From assembly GCF_016808335.1 (NCBI RefSeq), contig NC_053141.1, forward strand, positions 21,151,924 to 21,215,923: a stretch of DNA of 64,000 nt, written 5' to 3'. Source of the stretch: Panicum virgatum (lineage: Eukaryota > Streptophyta > Magnoliopsida > Poales > Poaceae). The notes beneath the pieces were generated by a model that worked only from the letters and a program-made list of their open reading frames with translations, was not told the DNA's origin and made no database searches. The number at the start of each line of letters is the position of its first letter. Position 1 is the stretch's first letter. This document shows, in pieces, positions 23,213-37,000 of this stretch. The position numbers and the translations under genes are program-made.

Positions 23213-23230
23213 TGGCACCATTGCCGGGGA
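23213..23230 (+). other. Primer-binding site, tRNA-Asp type
   Basis: TGGCACCATTGCCGGGGA begins 8 bases after the LTR end. It is characteristic of Athila-lineage elements. Confidence 0.75.
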
Positions 23231-23334
23231 ACGGTTGCTGTATCTTTCTTCTTGCCTAGTCATCCTCGTATCTTATATTTTCAAAAAAAAATCTTTTCAT
23301 TTTTCTCTTTATCTCTAACTTCACCCCTTCTATC

Positions 23335-24615
23335 ATGGAGTAGCCCTCTATCCTAAGCTTCTCTGCTCGTAAGGGCGAGGTCAATGAGCCACCACAATCC
23401 AAACACCCAATTCTTGCATCCAGCTATGAGCTCAGCCCTGAACTGATCGCATTGGTTCAGAAATCTTCCTTCTCTGGGTTAGATAGTGAAAACCCATACC
23501 ATCTTCTGCAGGAGTTTGAGCAAGTGTGTTGATGTCGTGCCATCACATGCATGCCACACGATACCCTCAAGTGGAAGTTGTTTCCCTTCTCTCTTGTTGA
23601 GAGGGATAAACAATGGTACACATACACCGTAGGGAGCGTGAACGGAAGCTGGGATCAACTTAGAGACAAGTTTTGTCTGTCATTCTTCCCCCAGTCCCGT
23701 ATCGTCGCACTACGAAGGGATATCCTCTGCTTTCAGCAGAATGAGAAGGAATCCATAGGTGAGGCTTGGGCTAGATTTTCACTTCTTCTAATGTCTGGTC
23801 CTAACCTGTCGATACCCGATCATGTGTTGCTTCAACATTTTTACATCAGACTCGACACAGAATCCGCCTTTTACCTTGACGTTACCTCTGGAGGATCCTT
23901 TGCCCACAAGACTCCATCTGAAGGAAGGAAAATCCTAGATCATATCACCGAAAACACTTCTTTCATTGCCAACTCCGAACCCTCCAAGGAAGAGTGTACG
24001 TCAAGCCATGAGGACATTCTAGCAGCCAAATCTAATCCTTCACCTCCTACAACTCTAGATTCAGCTCTAAAACCCTTTTGTGAACCACAGGCTCCGGGGG
24101 AAGAAGAAATTCAACCTTCGGGGTTTCCTTTTGAGTTCGAGGATGGTCATTTTGAAGATTTTGGAAACACCTCGAACTATCTCTGCATGAGGAAGCCATC
24201 AGTTCCCATCCCTTCCATGGATCCTATAGAAGCCACATTCCTTATGGAAAATGTTAAGAAGATAACATCCATTATGGCTAGTGAATGGTCAAGGGAGGTA
24301 GAACTGTCTCCAGAAGTTCTCCGGATCAACGCCCCTCCATCAACCATTCCTTGCACCATACGGGGAACCCCGGTAGACGTTCTCTATTGTCCCACTGTTG
24401 GAGCCAATATGATCTCCAGTGAATGCGCGTTCCAACTCTTGGGAGATGAGTCGATGGTTCAAACTGACAAAACCTTCCAGACTTCCTCTAGAGAAATCCT
24501 AGAAGGAATTGGGATTTTGCATAACATGATTGTTAAGCACGAAAACATCGATATGATCCTTGATTTTTCATGTCTTCGATGTCCAAGACTTCAATTTCAT
24601 GATCGGGCATCCCAT
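23335..24615 (+). pseudogene. Athila-like gag and protease region
   Basis: The ATG at 23335 is followed at once by TAG (23341), and another stop, TGA, lies at 23533. From 23551 the frame is open to 24618. It shows a retrotransposon gag domain: LKWKLFPFSLVERDKQWY, GSWDQLRDKFCLSFFP, and LQHFYIRLDTESAFYLD. It then covers an acidic linker and a protease-like domain with YCPTVGANMIS. Family members usually have Asp where this copy has Cys. The frame is lost near 24610 and the continuation (IGHPIEKLLMDAPTLG) is in another frame. Confidence 0.8.
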
Positions 24616-27600
24616 TGAGAAATTGCTGATGGATGCTCCGACTCTAGGTAAGCTCGATGTCCGTCTAAGGAAACCTTTTCTGTCCAAATCTCTAGAACCA
24701 CAAACTCTGTGGCCGAACCATCCCTTGATGAGTCTGAACCGATCATGGAGGTTACGAGAATTCTCCCTTTTGACTCACCAGAATCCCTCCTTGAAAAAGA
24801 TGCTGAAAAGTTTATTGAGGAGGAGGACAAACCCACAGAACCCATAGACATATCCGAGTTTGAGACTCCCCATAGACCTCCAATAGAGTTGAAACCCTTA
24901 CCCGCAGGCCTCCGTTACACCTTCCTACACGGTGACACCGAGTCCCCAGTAATCATTAGTGATAAACTTTCAGAAGAAGAATCTGTGAGACTAATCATCG
25001 TCCTAGAGAAACATCAAGCTATTCTGGGATACTCCCTCCATGATCTGAAGGGAATTAGCCCAACTCTTTGTACCCATCGCATCCCCTTGGATCCAGATAT
25101 CACACCTTCTAGGGAACCTCAAAGGAGGTTGAACAATGCAATGAGGGAAGTCATTAAGAAAGAGGTCCTGAAACTCCTACACACCAGGGTTATCTACCCC
25201 GTGCCGTATAGTGAGTGGGTTAGTCCTGTTCAGGTAGTGCCTAAGAAGGGAGGGTTGACAGTTGTCCCTAATGAGAAGAATGAGTTGATCGCTCAATGTC
25301 TCCCTACTGGATGGAGGATGTGCATAGATTATAGGAAACTCAACAAGGCTACAAAGAAGGATCATTTCCCGCTGCCCTTCATTGATGAAATGCTGGAGCG
25401 GCTTGCAAACCATTCCTTCTTCTGTTTCCTTGATGGGTATTCCGGTTATCATCAAATCCCCAATCCATCCCGATGACCAAAGTAAGACCACGTTCACATG
25501 CCCTTAGGGAACGTACGCCTATCGTAGGATGTCGTTCGGGTTGTGTAATGCACCCACTTCGTTCCAAAGGTACATGATGTCTATTTTCTCGGACATGATT
25601 GAGCAGATCATGGAAGTTTTCATGGACAACTTCTCTGCTTATGGAAAAAACTTTGATCATTGCCTTGAGAATTTAGATAAGGTCTTACAATGATGCGCGG
25701 AGAAAGACTTGGTGCTTAATTGGGAAAAGTGCCATTTCATGGTCCGTGAGGGCATTGTCTTGGGGCACCATATTTCTGAACATGGGATAGAGGTGGACCG
25801 AGCTAAGATTGAAGTTATAGAAAAGCTTCCACCTCCTATCAATGTCAACAGAGTCCGTAGCTTCCAAGGCCATGCTGGGTTCTACCGCCGTTTCATCAAA
25901 GACTTTTCTCACATCGCTAGACCCCTCACGAGCCTCTTAGCTAAGGATGCACCCTTTGACTTCACCGATGAGTGCCTCGCTGCCTTTCACACTCTCAAAA
26001 AGGCACTCATTTCAGCGCCAATCATCCAACCTCCAGATTGGATGCTGCCCTTTGAGATCATGTGTGATGCCAATGACTACGCCGTAGGGGCTGCCCTCGG
26101 CTAGACTAAGGATAGGAAGCGCTTATGCTTGTAAGACTTTGATAGGAGCTCAACTAAAATATGCTACCACTGAAAAAGAGCTCCTTGCCATTGTCTTTGC
26201 TATCGACAAGTTTAGATCGTACTTAGTAGGAGCAAAGATTGTTGTTTATACCGATCATGCTGTCTTGAAATATTTGCTCACTAAGAAAGATACTAAACCA
26301 CGCTTGATACGTTGGATCCTTCTACTCCAAGAATTTGACATTGAAATAAAGGATAAAAAGGGAGTAGAAAACTCTGTTGCAGATCATTTGTCGCGTATGC
26401 ATTTCACTAACATGCAGGAGCTACCGATAAATGACTTCCTCCGAGATGACATGCTCATGAAGGTAACGGACTCCACACCCTGGTATGCGAATATTGTGAA
26501 TTTTATGGCTGCAGGGTATGTACCACCGGGAGAAAACAAGAAGAAGCTGATCTACGAAAGTAGACATCACTTGTGGGATGATCCGTACCTCTACAGAGTT
26601 TGTGCTGATGGCTTGCTGAGAAGATGTGTACCCACAGCCGAAGGAATAAGAATCATTGAGAAGTGTCATGCGGCACCTTATGGGGGACACTATGGTGCAT
26701 ACCGTACTCAGGCCAAGGTCTGGCAAAGTGGATTCTTTTGGCCAACCATGTACGAGGACACCAGAGACTTCATTCGAAGATGCCGAAGATGCCAGCAGCA
26801 TGGAGGAATTACTGCACGAGATGCAATGCCCATACAAAACAACCTCCAGATAGAACTATTTGATGTATAGGGCATTGACTTCATGGGACCATTCCCAAAG
26901 TCCTATAACAGCGTATACATCCTGGTGGCAATTGATTATGTGTCCAAGTGGGTAGAAGCAATGCCATGTCGTGCTGCCGACTCCAAGCATGCTCGACAGA
27001 TGTTCCATGAGATCATATTTCCTTGTTTTGCGACACCAAGGATAGTGATAAGTGACAGAGGGTCTCGCTTCATTGATAAGACCTTCCGAAGCTTCCTCAA
27101 AGAGCTTGGAGCAGAGCACAACATAGCAACTCCATATCACCCCCAAATCAATGGTCAAGCAGAAACATCAAATAAACAAATCAAGAACATTCTGCAAAAG
27201 AGGTACAAGAGATGGGGAAATCATGGAAGACAAAGCTACCCGATGCACTGTGGGCATATCGAACTGCCTACAAAACACCACTGGACATGTCACCCTATCA
27301 GCTAGTGTATGGGAAGACATGCCACCTGCCTGTCGAGATAGAACACAGGGCACACTGGGCAATCTGGAGAATCAACATGGACTTTAAGAAAGCCGGAATG
27401 CACAGAAAGCAATAGCTATCAGAGCTGGAAGAATGGAGGAACAAAGCGTGCCATAGTGCTAAGATCTACAAAGAGAAGACCAAGAAGTGGCACAACAAAA
27501 GGATCAAGCAAAAGGAGTTCAAGCCAGGAGATAAGGTATTACTCTTTAATTTCAGGGTTAAGTTATTCGGACATGGAAAACTTCGGAGCAAATGGGAAGG

Positions 27601-27754
27601 ACCGTACACCGTCGTCAATGTCGCATCACACGGAGCAATCACTCTTCAAGATGACGAAGGTAAGACCTTCAAGGAAAACGGTCATCATTTAAAAATCTTC
27701 CTAGAACCTGATAATAAAGAGGATGATGTGATCAACTACATCGAAGAAACCTAG
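24616..27754 (+). pseudogene. Athila-like pol: RT, RNase H, integrase
   Basis: The RT is seen in CTHRIPLDPDITPSREPQRR, GWRMCIDYRKLNKATKKDHF and FFCFLDGYSGYHQI. The frame breaks at about 25465, where bases are missing after the YHQIP box. It continues through MSFGLCNAPTSFQR, MDDF and VLGHHISEHGIEV. RNase H follows, with a TAG at 26102. Integrase HHCC is intact in wording ([18 protein letters not shown] to CRRCQQHG). The core (IDYVSKWVEA, ISDRGSRFIDKTF) follows an in-frame stop at 26868. More frame breaks occur at about 27200 and a stop at 27413. The last residues are NYIEET, ending at 27754. Confidence 0.85.
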
Positions 27755-29127
27755 CCTTAAAATCAACTGCCAAAATAAAATAGGCTAAACAACCCTTGTC
27801 TTCCTAGGCTCCCTTTTGTTTTGCTTTGTTCCCTAATAAATTACAGGCAGAAGAATAAGTGTGTGTGTGGGGAGGGGGGGGGGGTCACCCGACCCCCAGA
27901 TTGTCTACACGCAGCGAAGGTATGCAACCCCAAGCTTCACTCTTAATGAATGAACATGCTCCATCCACTCTACATACTTTCTATGGTTGGCTTGCATAAG
28001 TTATATTCTGAACTTATTATCTTGATGCTTGTGAACAAATATCTTTAGGACAACATGCTCATCTAAGTAGTTGATGTGTGCGATATGGTTTGTTGACATG
28101 ATCTTCGCTCTTAATGTTTAAGTACTTGGGAAAATTTATTTTAAAAAAAAACTTGCAAAGCTCCGCTTTGATTTGCCAAAGTCCTACCAAAGCCATATGA
28201 CGAGTTTTCTTGAAAAGCCTTTCTACTTATGCAACTTGTTTTCTCATTGAGCTTTGTCAAATTGTTGCGACCCATAGTGAGATAGCAAGTTTTCCACGCT
28301 ATACTTCCACACTGGAAGATAGCAAGTACATCCATCCATACACTCACAAAATAAAACTCCATGCCATAACATGACTCTCTTTCTCTAAGTTACCATCAAG
28401 GATACAGGCTACGCAAAAAGAAATAAAAGATGCATACCCAAAAAAGATATGCCACATGCCCACAAGGCATGTAAAAAAAGAGAGAGAAAAAATGCATACC
28501 CAAAGAAGGTATGCCACATGCCCACAAGGCATGTCAAAAGAAGAAGAAGAAGAAAAAGATAGCCCACATCCAAGAAAAAAAAAAGAAAGAAAAAGGGGGA
28601 GAAAGAGGGATCATGCAAATGAGTTCATCCACCATCTACCAAACAAAAAAAAATACCCACACACCTGCACATCTTGATCAAGGCTTATGACTTATTTCTC
28701 CTTTGGATCCGATTTTTGACTTAGCAAAATATGAGAAGCAAGCTTGCCTTCATATCCTCCATACCTACAGCTCCACAAAAAGAAGCCATTAGGAGTAAGG
28801 TGAAAAAGAAAGGTACATAAAAGACCTTGGTGAGGATTGAAACATCTTGAGCATTCTAAGAGGATCAAATGAGGAGCTAAGCAAGATTTCTTTTGAAAAC
28901 TAATAAAAAAATCCCAAGCTACTTGACATAAGGAGTTGAGGTGACTTGATTCAAGACCATTCCACTCCTCAACTACCCGAGATGGCATGATAGGCACTTC
29001 AAAGTTCACATGTGCAAGGTGAGGTTTAGAATATCCCTTATGCTCGCTTTATACCTTTGGAAGTTATGTTTCACCTTAGTCATTTCTCCTTCACTCGAGG
29101 ACGAGCAAAGGCTAAGTGTGGGGGTGT
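27755..29127 (+). other. Athila-like 3' non-coding region
   Basis: This is 1.37 kb between pol and the 3' LTR, the place where some Athila elements keep an env-like ORF. No such ORF remains here. It contains a poly-G run near 27872 and a direct repeat of about 70 bp around 28430-28535 (ATGCCACATGCCCACAAGGC twice). It ends with the purine tract GTGTGGGGGTG. Confidence 0.6.
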
Positions 29128-30175
29128 TGTTGACGATCCTTAAGTCTTAAAAACAGCCGTCAACTCCTGCAGCTTTTCATAACATGTTGTCACCAAACTT
29201 AGTTGTAGGGCATATACCTAATTAAGTTCAACGAGTTTTGGTGAATCATGGTCTGCAAGCACCCACAATTGAAATGCAAAGGAAACACAAGTGAACGCAG
29301 AAGAAATGCACAGATGATCCAGTCCTGCGTTACACTTGCAAGACGGGCCCACAAACCATAGAAAACGGGCGCTCCAAGCAATATGCACCCAAGGGATAAG
29401 GTTAGGGCCCACCTGCAAACCAGCCAGAGGAAGGAGGACCCGGGGGAGTGCCACCAGGGGTCGGCCGACCCCTGGGGTCGCCCGAACCCGGACTGGCTCC
29501 CGTCCAGGTGCGGCTTGGCGAGAGATTTGATCTTATCCTCTAGAAATCGGTGCACAGGTGATTCCTTATTAAAAATGGCGGGAACCGACCTCCTTGGGCT
29601 ATAAAATGGGACCTCCCTCACCCCTCATTTCACACATCATCCAAGGGAGTAGAGTAGTGCCACATTGCAAAGACGACGCGCTAGTTCGCTAGTGTTTAGA
29701 ATAAATGAGGAGAGTGAGGAGTAGTTCGGGGAAGCACCGGGCCTGTCGGTGTTCTTCTCCAAGCTTGTACCTCTACAGATATTGGCTTCTTTCGGAGTAA
29801 AGTAAGTTAGTATTTGTGATTTCTTGATCTTGCATAGTATTAATCTTTGAGTGAGATTAGTTCTCTTACTCGCGGGTTCGTTGCTCTGTTTTATACAGAG
29901 TGTCGTAGTTTGCTACGGGGTACCAAACGTAGTTAGACTACGGCTGTAATTAGTAGCATAGACGTGGTGTGTTCTTGAACCGACTTATCCTTAGTACTAC
30001 CTCAAGAATCCTCTCTATCCCCGCCACTTATTTTGGTGTGTTCTTGAACCGACTTAGTAAGAAGTTAGTGCACACACGTTCCCTGTGGATACGATACCCT
30101 TGAATACTCACGGATGAAAGTTACAACGATATCCGTACGCTTGCGGATTTATTCGCAATGTTAAAATACCCAACT
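29128..30175 (+). repeat. 3' LTR of Athila-like element, with internal deletion
   Basis: This 1,048-bp LTR is homologous to 22034-23205. About 140 bp present in the 5' LTR are missing. At the break there is a 22-bp copy (29966-29987) of sequence found 69 bp downstream (30035-30056). Confidence 0.88.
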
Positions 30176-31066
30176 ACATGCATAAGGGACTTCTTCACCT
30201 ATCTAAACAAACCAGACTTGCACTATACAAGCCTGGGTAGCCTTTTATGCACCTTACCAAACTTCCTTATAGACTGTGAATGCTAGCTAAAGTGATCATA
30301 TATATGTTTGCCAAGCTGGTCAACTTAGCTGGTATGTTTTGAAGATTTTTTAATTTAATTCTCAAAAGCAATTCTGTTAAATGAACTAAAGTCCTAGGAG
30401 CCAAAAGTGACTCTCTCGATTCACCTCTGACATAAAATTTATTTTAAACAATCACTTTTTTATAATGAAATCATTTCTCTAAAAGAATTAACTCATCGTA
30501 CAGTGTCGTTTGGTTGGCTGGTTGTAGCCAAACATGCGACTTTCTGAGTGTTTGGTTATCCGCGCCAGCAGTCGAGCCAGGCTTCAGGTGCAAGATGCGT
30601 CTCTTAGCCAAGCTCACGGAAAATGTAGGAATAGAGCGTTTCTGTCGGGCCAGGTCGACTCGATGCAGGCTGGGGACATAGAGTAGCGGAGGGCAACTCG
30701 GTATGAGGACAACCTGATAGAGGGCCTGGCTCGCGCGGTAAAGGAGAGCCTTGCTCGACCAGTGCGATGTAGGCTGAGACATGCGGCAACAGATCCAACC
30801 CTCAAAAAAAAAAAAAAATGCGGCAACAGCTCCATTGAGAAATCAGAAGTAGACGGAGCCCACCAAACAGTCACCACTCACCAAACAATTTACCGCGCCA
30901 TCAAAGAAAAACACCCTGTTGTCTAAAAAAAAAAAGAAAAACTCCCTGTTTATTTGATTTTAGGGACGGAGCGGGACGCCGGAGTCCATCCACCGCGCAG
31001 CTGACGGCACGGCACCACGCTCCCCGACTCGCAGTCGCAGTCACCAATCCCTCCCCCTCGGGCGGC
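30176..31066. other. Upstream region of the DCL gene
   Basis: 30176-30900 is AT-rich and then mixed sequence with a poly-A run (30805-30818). GTTTGGTTGGCTGG and CCACCAAACAGTC near 30508 and 30862 could be worn ends of a small DNA transposon. 30960-31066 is GC-rich and probably 5' UTR. No TATA box was identified. Confidence 0.35.
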
Positions 31067-34000
31067 ATGGCCGCCGCCCTCACCCTCCCGCGCGCCGCGG
31101 CCCCGCTCGCCGTCCTCCGCTCCGTCCGTTTCGCGCCGTGGGCAGCGCCGGCGCCCCGCCGTCGGCTCCTCCCCGGGCCTCCCACTGCCGGCGTACCCCC
31201 ACATCCGGCTCTCCCGCCGTCGTCCAAGCTCGCCGACCCCCCGGTCGTTGGGGCTCCTGAGCCCCCGCTGCCGTTTAGGGCCGCCGAGGCGGAGATCCTC
31301 CGCGACATCGAACCCGTCGTGCAGCTCATCAAGGATATCCTCCACTCCGACAGGTGGGCCCCTTTCTCCGCAGCTGCGATGAACTTTGGGTGGAAATCGA
31401 AATGCGGTGGTCGGGCGACCCTTCTTCTCGCCTTCTAACGAAGCTGCGTGCGTCCGAGCAGATACGGAGACGGCGAATGCCTCTGCCCAAAGGACGAAAA
31501 CGTCGTCGTGGAGAAGCTCCTCGCGTTCCATCCACGCGCGCAGGATAAGATTGGCTGTGGACTTGACGCTATAATGGTGAGTGAGCTTCTACAACCACTT
31601 GCGCAATTTTATTGATGAGTTAGTTTTGATTTCCTGTTGAAAATATGGAATACTGGCCATGTATGTCGTAATACTCCACCAAAAAATGAATAACTATAAC
31701 GATGTATTGTAATTTTAGCTGTTGCAATGCTGCGGCTACTTGTATTGGTTGCTTTTTTTTTCCTTCTTTCTCAATGTGTGTGTCAGGGGGTGGGGGGGGG
31801 GGGGGGTGTAATTTCAGTTGTTTTATTTGCGGGTTTCGGTTCATGAGCCTGTTTGATTTGTCCTGCCGCTGATCAAACTTTGGTTTGCACAGTGGACCAG
31901 CCATCTCATTGTTGAAAACTTTTATCATTTGCAGGGCCGTACCAAAGTTTTTGGAGGCCCTGGTGCGAAAAATAAAATGAGACCTCTTATTTAAAAATAA
32001 AAATAACCAAAATATGTTTGGATTTTATTATTATATAACTTCATACATTTTTGCAATGCTCAGAACTACCGACTATAAGAAAAGAGTAAATTTCACTGGC
32101 GGTCCCTAAACTTGTTCCGCGCTCTCATTCCGGTCCCGGTACTTGCAAAACGTGCATGCGGCACCCTAAACTTGTTTTACTGTGCCACCGCGGGTCCAAA
32201 CAGCCCACGCAGGCATCCGGCCGCTGATACGGCGTGCCACCGTGGCTTTGGCGGGATTTTTGCCGCCAAAGAAGTTGTCTCCACCCTCGATCTATTGATG
32301 CAAGTTTGCATTTAAACCCTTGCAGCCCTACCAATCAAGCAATACTCACATTTTATACCAGAACAAGATAATATAGCAGCCGAGTCATGCATCCAGCTTA
32401 ATATATTATAAGCCCATAGCATCCATACAATTTTTTTTGGTGCTACCGTGCTAGCACCATGGATAGGAGCTTTGATTTAGCTGTTTTACAGAGCTCACAC
32501 AACCCTTCTACAGCTACGAAATATCACATGATGTAAGCTTCCACACAAAGTTTTGGAGCAAATTACATCACAAAAGAAACCTATCTTCCATTCACAAAAG
32601 GGGTCAGCTTCTTTCATTCACAAAATGGGTCAGCAACAGCGGCCATTCACAAAAGGTGGCTTCTTCATTACTTCTTCTTTGCAGTGTTGCCTACAGTCTT
32701 GGTCTTGTTCCCTTCGCTCTTTCCTTTCTTCCCTGTTGCACCCTTCAGCTTGGTTCCTGCAGCCTTTCGCTTGTTCATTGCTGCCTTGATAGTCTTGGAT
32801 GCAGTGGTAGGTGGAACAGGCTGGTTGGCTGCAATGTAAGAACAATCTGGCAGAGGTCCTAGAGGTTGGTGTGGAGCAATAGTACTTGAAGCCTGCAGAG
32901 TCATCATAGTGTCAAAATGTAAGAAAAGTTGCAATGAAAGAATAACTTTTGGGCCAGCTTACCTCTTCTAACATTTGTGATAATATGGTGTCGTGAAGTT
33001 GTACGTCCACAGCTTGCGGGTGACCAGTTTCCTACAAGGATAGTAGGATTACAATGCATGTATGACAGTATAAAAGCACTTGTGACATTATGAAATAATG
33101 TATGAGGTTATACAATTACCTGGGTGATGACAGGTTCGTCATCTAGGATTTCTTTATCAACAACAGGATTTGGATTGCTATGAGCATTAGGTTTAATTCC
33201 CAGTTTTCTAAGACTACATCCAGCTCTATTGTGATGTTGGCCTTTGCACCAGCTACAAGTAATGATAACACCATGCCTGGACATCTTTGGGCCATCCTTG
33301 CCTTGCACCTCATGGAGCTGTTTCCTCCTAGATTTAGTTGGCCTTCCAACTTTTTTCTCATACACTGGTGGTAGCACTTTAGGTCCATTTGTCTTTTCCC
33401 AACTATTCTTGTCAGCACAAGGCATTATATTGAAACCATACACCTTACTGAATGTTTTAGTGGAATAGCATATTGGAAGTACCTCCTCAGCAGGGATCCT
33501 TTCATGCCTAAGACAGGCCACAGCATGGTTGCATGGGATTCCTGTCAAATCCCACCTTCTGCAGTCACATGTCTTGTTGCAAATATCAACATTATAGTCA
33601 GCACCCTTACACTGCACTTGGAAAATGCCCTTACCAGATGGCATCACATAACACAGGTTAGCATAGTCTGAATTCTTCAACAGTTTTTTCCTAATTTTTG
33701 GACAAACAGGCCCTGTCCAATTGTCATTGACCTCTTTCTGCTTGTTGTAGAATCTAGTCATGAGTTGTCCCTTTATCCTTTCAAGCATACTGAGTATGGG
33801 CAGCTCTCTTGCATCAAGTATATACTTGTTGAACACTTCACAACTATTGTTAAGAAGGATGTCACACTTAGGGAAAGTACTGAAAAAAGCCCTTACCCAA
33901 GTGTTTGGTGGCATTTTCTCAAGCCAAGCGTGAGCATCAGAGTCAAGAACCTTCATGACCTCCATGTTAGTATTCCAATGTTGAACAGAACTAGATCTAG

Positions 34001-37000
34001 CACATGCCCAAAGCTGATTCTTGAGGTTCTCACCTTTGAAATGTTCCTGGAAATTTTGGTAAAGATGTCGGACACAAAACCGATGTTCTGACTCTGGAAA
34101 GACTTGTTGTACTGCTGGTATGAGACCCTGCATGGACAGAAATAAATGACCATGAGAAATTATGGTAGCAGGAGTCAAGAGGGGGAGGAGGTTTTGAACT
34201 TCACATTGGCCTACGACTTGTTGATAGCGAATACCCTTTTTAGGAAGAGGGAATCCCATCTTGTGACCTTTCGTAGTGGACAACACTCGAGCCAGATCGA
34301 CTATATCCTTGCTAGGAGGGAGGATAGACGGGATTGCTTAGATAGTAAGGTATTTCCTGGGGAGTGTGTTGTCCCTCAACACAAACTCGTGGTGGCGGAT
34401 TTTCGTTTTCGGGTACGTGTCCACCGGGACAAACGTGCCAAGATTGAGAGAATGAAGTGGTGGAATCTTAGAGGGGAAACGGCGCAAACGTTTAAGGAGA
34501 GGATGCTAGGTGAGGGGCCCTGGGAAGGAGAAGATGCAGATGACATGTGGCTAAAGATGGCAACATGTGTTCGGAAGGTGGCCTCAGAGGTATTTGGCGT
34601 GAGTAGGGGAGGCAAATAGTGAGGGAAAGACACCTGGTGGTGGAATGACGAGGTGCAAAGGGCTATTAAGGAGAAAAAGGAATGTTTCAAGCGCCTCCAC
34701 CTTGACAAGAGTACAGCCAACATCGAGGGCTATAAATTAGCGAAGAGGGCTGCAAAGCGAGCTGTGAGTGTAGCAAAGGGTAAGGCGTATGATGACTTGT
34801 ATCAACGGCTAGGCACGAAGGAAGGGGAGAATGACATTTATAGGATGACTAAGATCCGTGAGCGGAAAACAAGGGACATCAACCAAATCAAATACATCAA
34901 AGATGGGACAGATCAACTTCTAGTGAAGGATGAAGAGATCAAGGGCAGATGGCGAGAGTACTTCGACAAGTTGTTTAATGGGGAGAATGAGGGGCCTACC
35001 CTTGAGTTAGATGACTCTTTTAACGATACCAACAGACGCTTTGTGAGGAGAATTCAGGAGGCAGAGATTGGGGAGGCTTTGAAGAGGATGAAGGGAGGTA
35101 AAGCGATGGGCCCTGATGGTATCCCCATTGAGGTGTGGAGATGCCTAGGTGACAGAGCGATAGTATGATTAACTAACCTTTTTAACCTCATTTTTCGGTC
35201 AAACAAGATGCCTGAAGAATGGAGGAGAAGTATATTAGTACCGATCTTCAAAAACAAGGAAGATGTTCAGAGTTGTACTAACTACCGTGGAATTAAGCTG
35301 ACGAGCCATACGATGAAGCTATGGGAGAGGGTTATCGAACACCGCCTAAGAAGAGTGACAAGTGTGACCCAAAATCAGTTTGGGTTCATGCCTGGTAGGT
35401 CGACCATGGAGGCGATTTTCTTAATACGCCAATTGATGGAGAGTTATAGGGAGCAGAACAAGGACTTGCACATGGTCTTTATTGACATCGAGAAGGTGTA
35501 TGACAAAGTACCGAGAAATGTCATGTGGTGGGTCTTGTAAAAGCACAAAGTCCCAACTAAGTACATTACCTTCATCAAGGATATGTACAAGGATGCGATG
35601 ACGTTTGTCCGGACATGTGATGGCGACACCACTGACTTTCCTATTAACATAGGCCTACATCGGGGGTCAGCATTGAGTCCTTATTTATTTGCTTTGGTGA
35701 TGGATGAGGTCACAAGGGACATACAAGGTGATATCCCTTGGTGTATGCTCTTTGCTGATGATGTGGTGCTAGTTGACGAGAGTAGGACAGGGGTTAATAG
35801 TAAGTTAGGGCTGTGGAGACGTACGTTAGAGTCGAAAGGGTTCAGTCTTAGTAGGACCAAGACCGAGCACATGATGTGCGATTTCAGCGCGACTATGCAT
35901 GAGGGTGGAGATGTTAGTCTCGATGGGCAAGTGGTGGCTCCGAAGGATACTTTTTTGTATTTAGGATCGATGCTACAAAAGGATGGCGACATTGATGAAG
36001 ATGTTAGGCATAGAATTTCAGCTGGCAGGTTGAAATGACGTCAAGCTTCTGGCATCCTCTGTGACAGGAGGGTGCCACAAAAGCTAAAAGGCAAGTTCTA
36101 TAGGACAGCGATTCGCCCAACGATGTTATATGGTGCTGAATGTTGGCCCACAAAAAGGCGACATGTCCAGCAACTGAGTGTAGCAGAGATGCGGATGTTG
36201 CAGTGGTTTTGCGGGCACACAAGAAGGGATAGAGTCCGGAACAAAGTTATTCGGAAAAGGGTAGGGGTGGCACCAATTGAGGAGAAATTTACCCAATATC
36301 GGTTGAGAAGGTTTGGACATATCCAACGGAGACCTCCTGAGGTGCCGGTGCGTAGTGGGGTTCTAAATCGTGTCGATAAGGTAAAGAGTGGTAGAGGTAG
36401 ATCTAAACTGACTTGGGACGAGTCGGTTAAGAGAGACCTTAAGGATTGGAATATCTCTGAAGAGGTAGCTTTGGATAAGAGCGCTTGGAGACTAGCTATC
36501 AGCGTGCCTGAACCGTGACCTTTGTGTCTTTTGGGTTTCATCTCTAGCCTACCCCAACTCGCTTGGGACAAAATGCTATGTTGTTGTTGTTGTAAATTAA
36601 TAATGGCATAAGACCTTGCAAGAATAATATGAGAAGTGATGTATTAGTTACCTTTTGTTTGTCAGTCATAATGGTACAGGGATATGTGTTGCTAATTTTC
36701 AGTTCTTCTCTAAGTGTTTCAAGAAACCACTTTCATGAGCTCAAGGACTCTACTTCTACTACTGCCATTGCAATTGGAAATATACAGTCATTTGGGTCAA
36801 CTCCCACAGCAGTTAAAAGCTGTCCACCAAATTTAGTCTTGATGTGGCATCCATCCAAGCAAATGATTGGTCTGCATCCACTGAGAAATCCTCTCTTGCA
36901 AGCATCAAGAGCAAAGTACAAGTTGTTGAAGTGCCCATCTAATAGCCTTAAGTATAATGTGCTACCAGGGTTGGACCTCCTAATCTCACATCCATAGTCC

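Larger units (their letters stand above)
22034..30175 (+). mobile_element. Decayed Athila-like Ty3/gypsy retrotransposon
   Basis: The LTRs are 22034-23205 and 29128-30175. The PBS is TGGCACCATTGCCGGGGA, the tRNA-Asp type used by Athila elements. A gag without zinc knuckle, a pol, a long 3' non-coding region and a GTGTGGGGGTG purine tract follow. Flanking 5-mers are GCATG (22029-22033) and ACATG (30176-30180), a TSD with one mismatch. The LTRs have diverged by several percent and both ORFs carry stops and frameshifts, so this is an old, inactive copy. Confidence 0.85.

Noticed and set aside
29336..29604. Short plus-strand frames in the Athila-like 3' LTR, also seen at 22243
   Set aside because: They repeat because the two LTRs are homologous; no coding constraint is visible.
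30901..31531. Minus-strand open frames over the DCL first exons
   Set aside because: They are antisense shadows of GC-rich DCL exons 1 and 2. The plus strand has clear homology and splice sites.
34128..34286. N-terminal part of the long minus-strand frame ending at 33108
   Set aside because: These residues are antisense LINE and intron sequence. The transposase exon starts at the AG before 34127.
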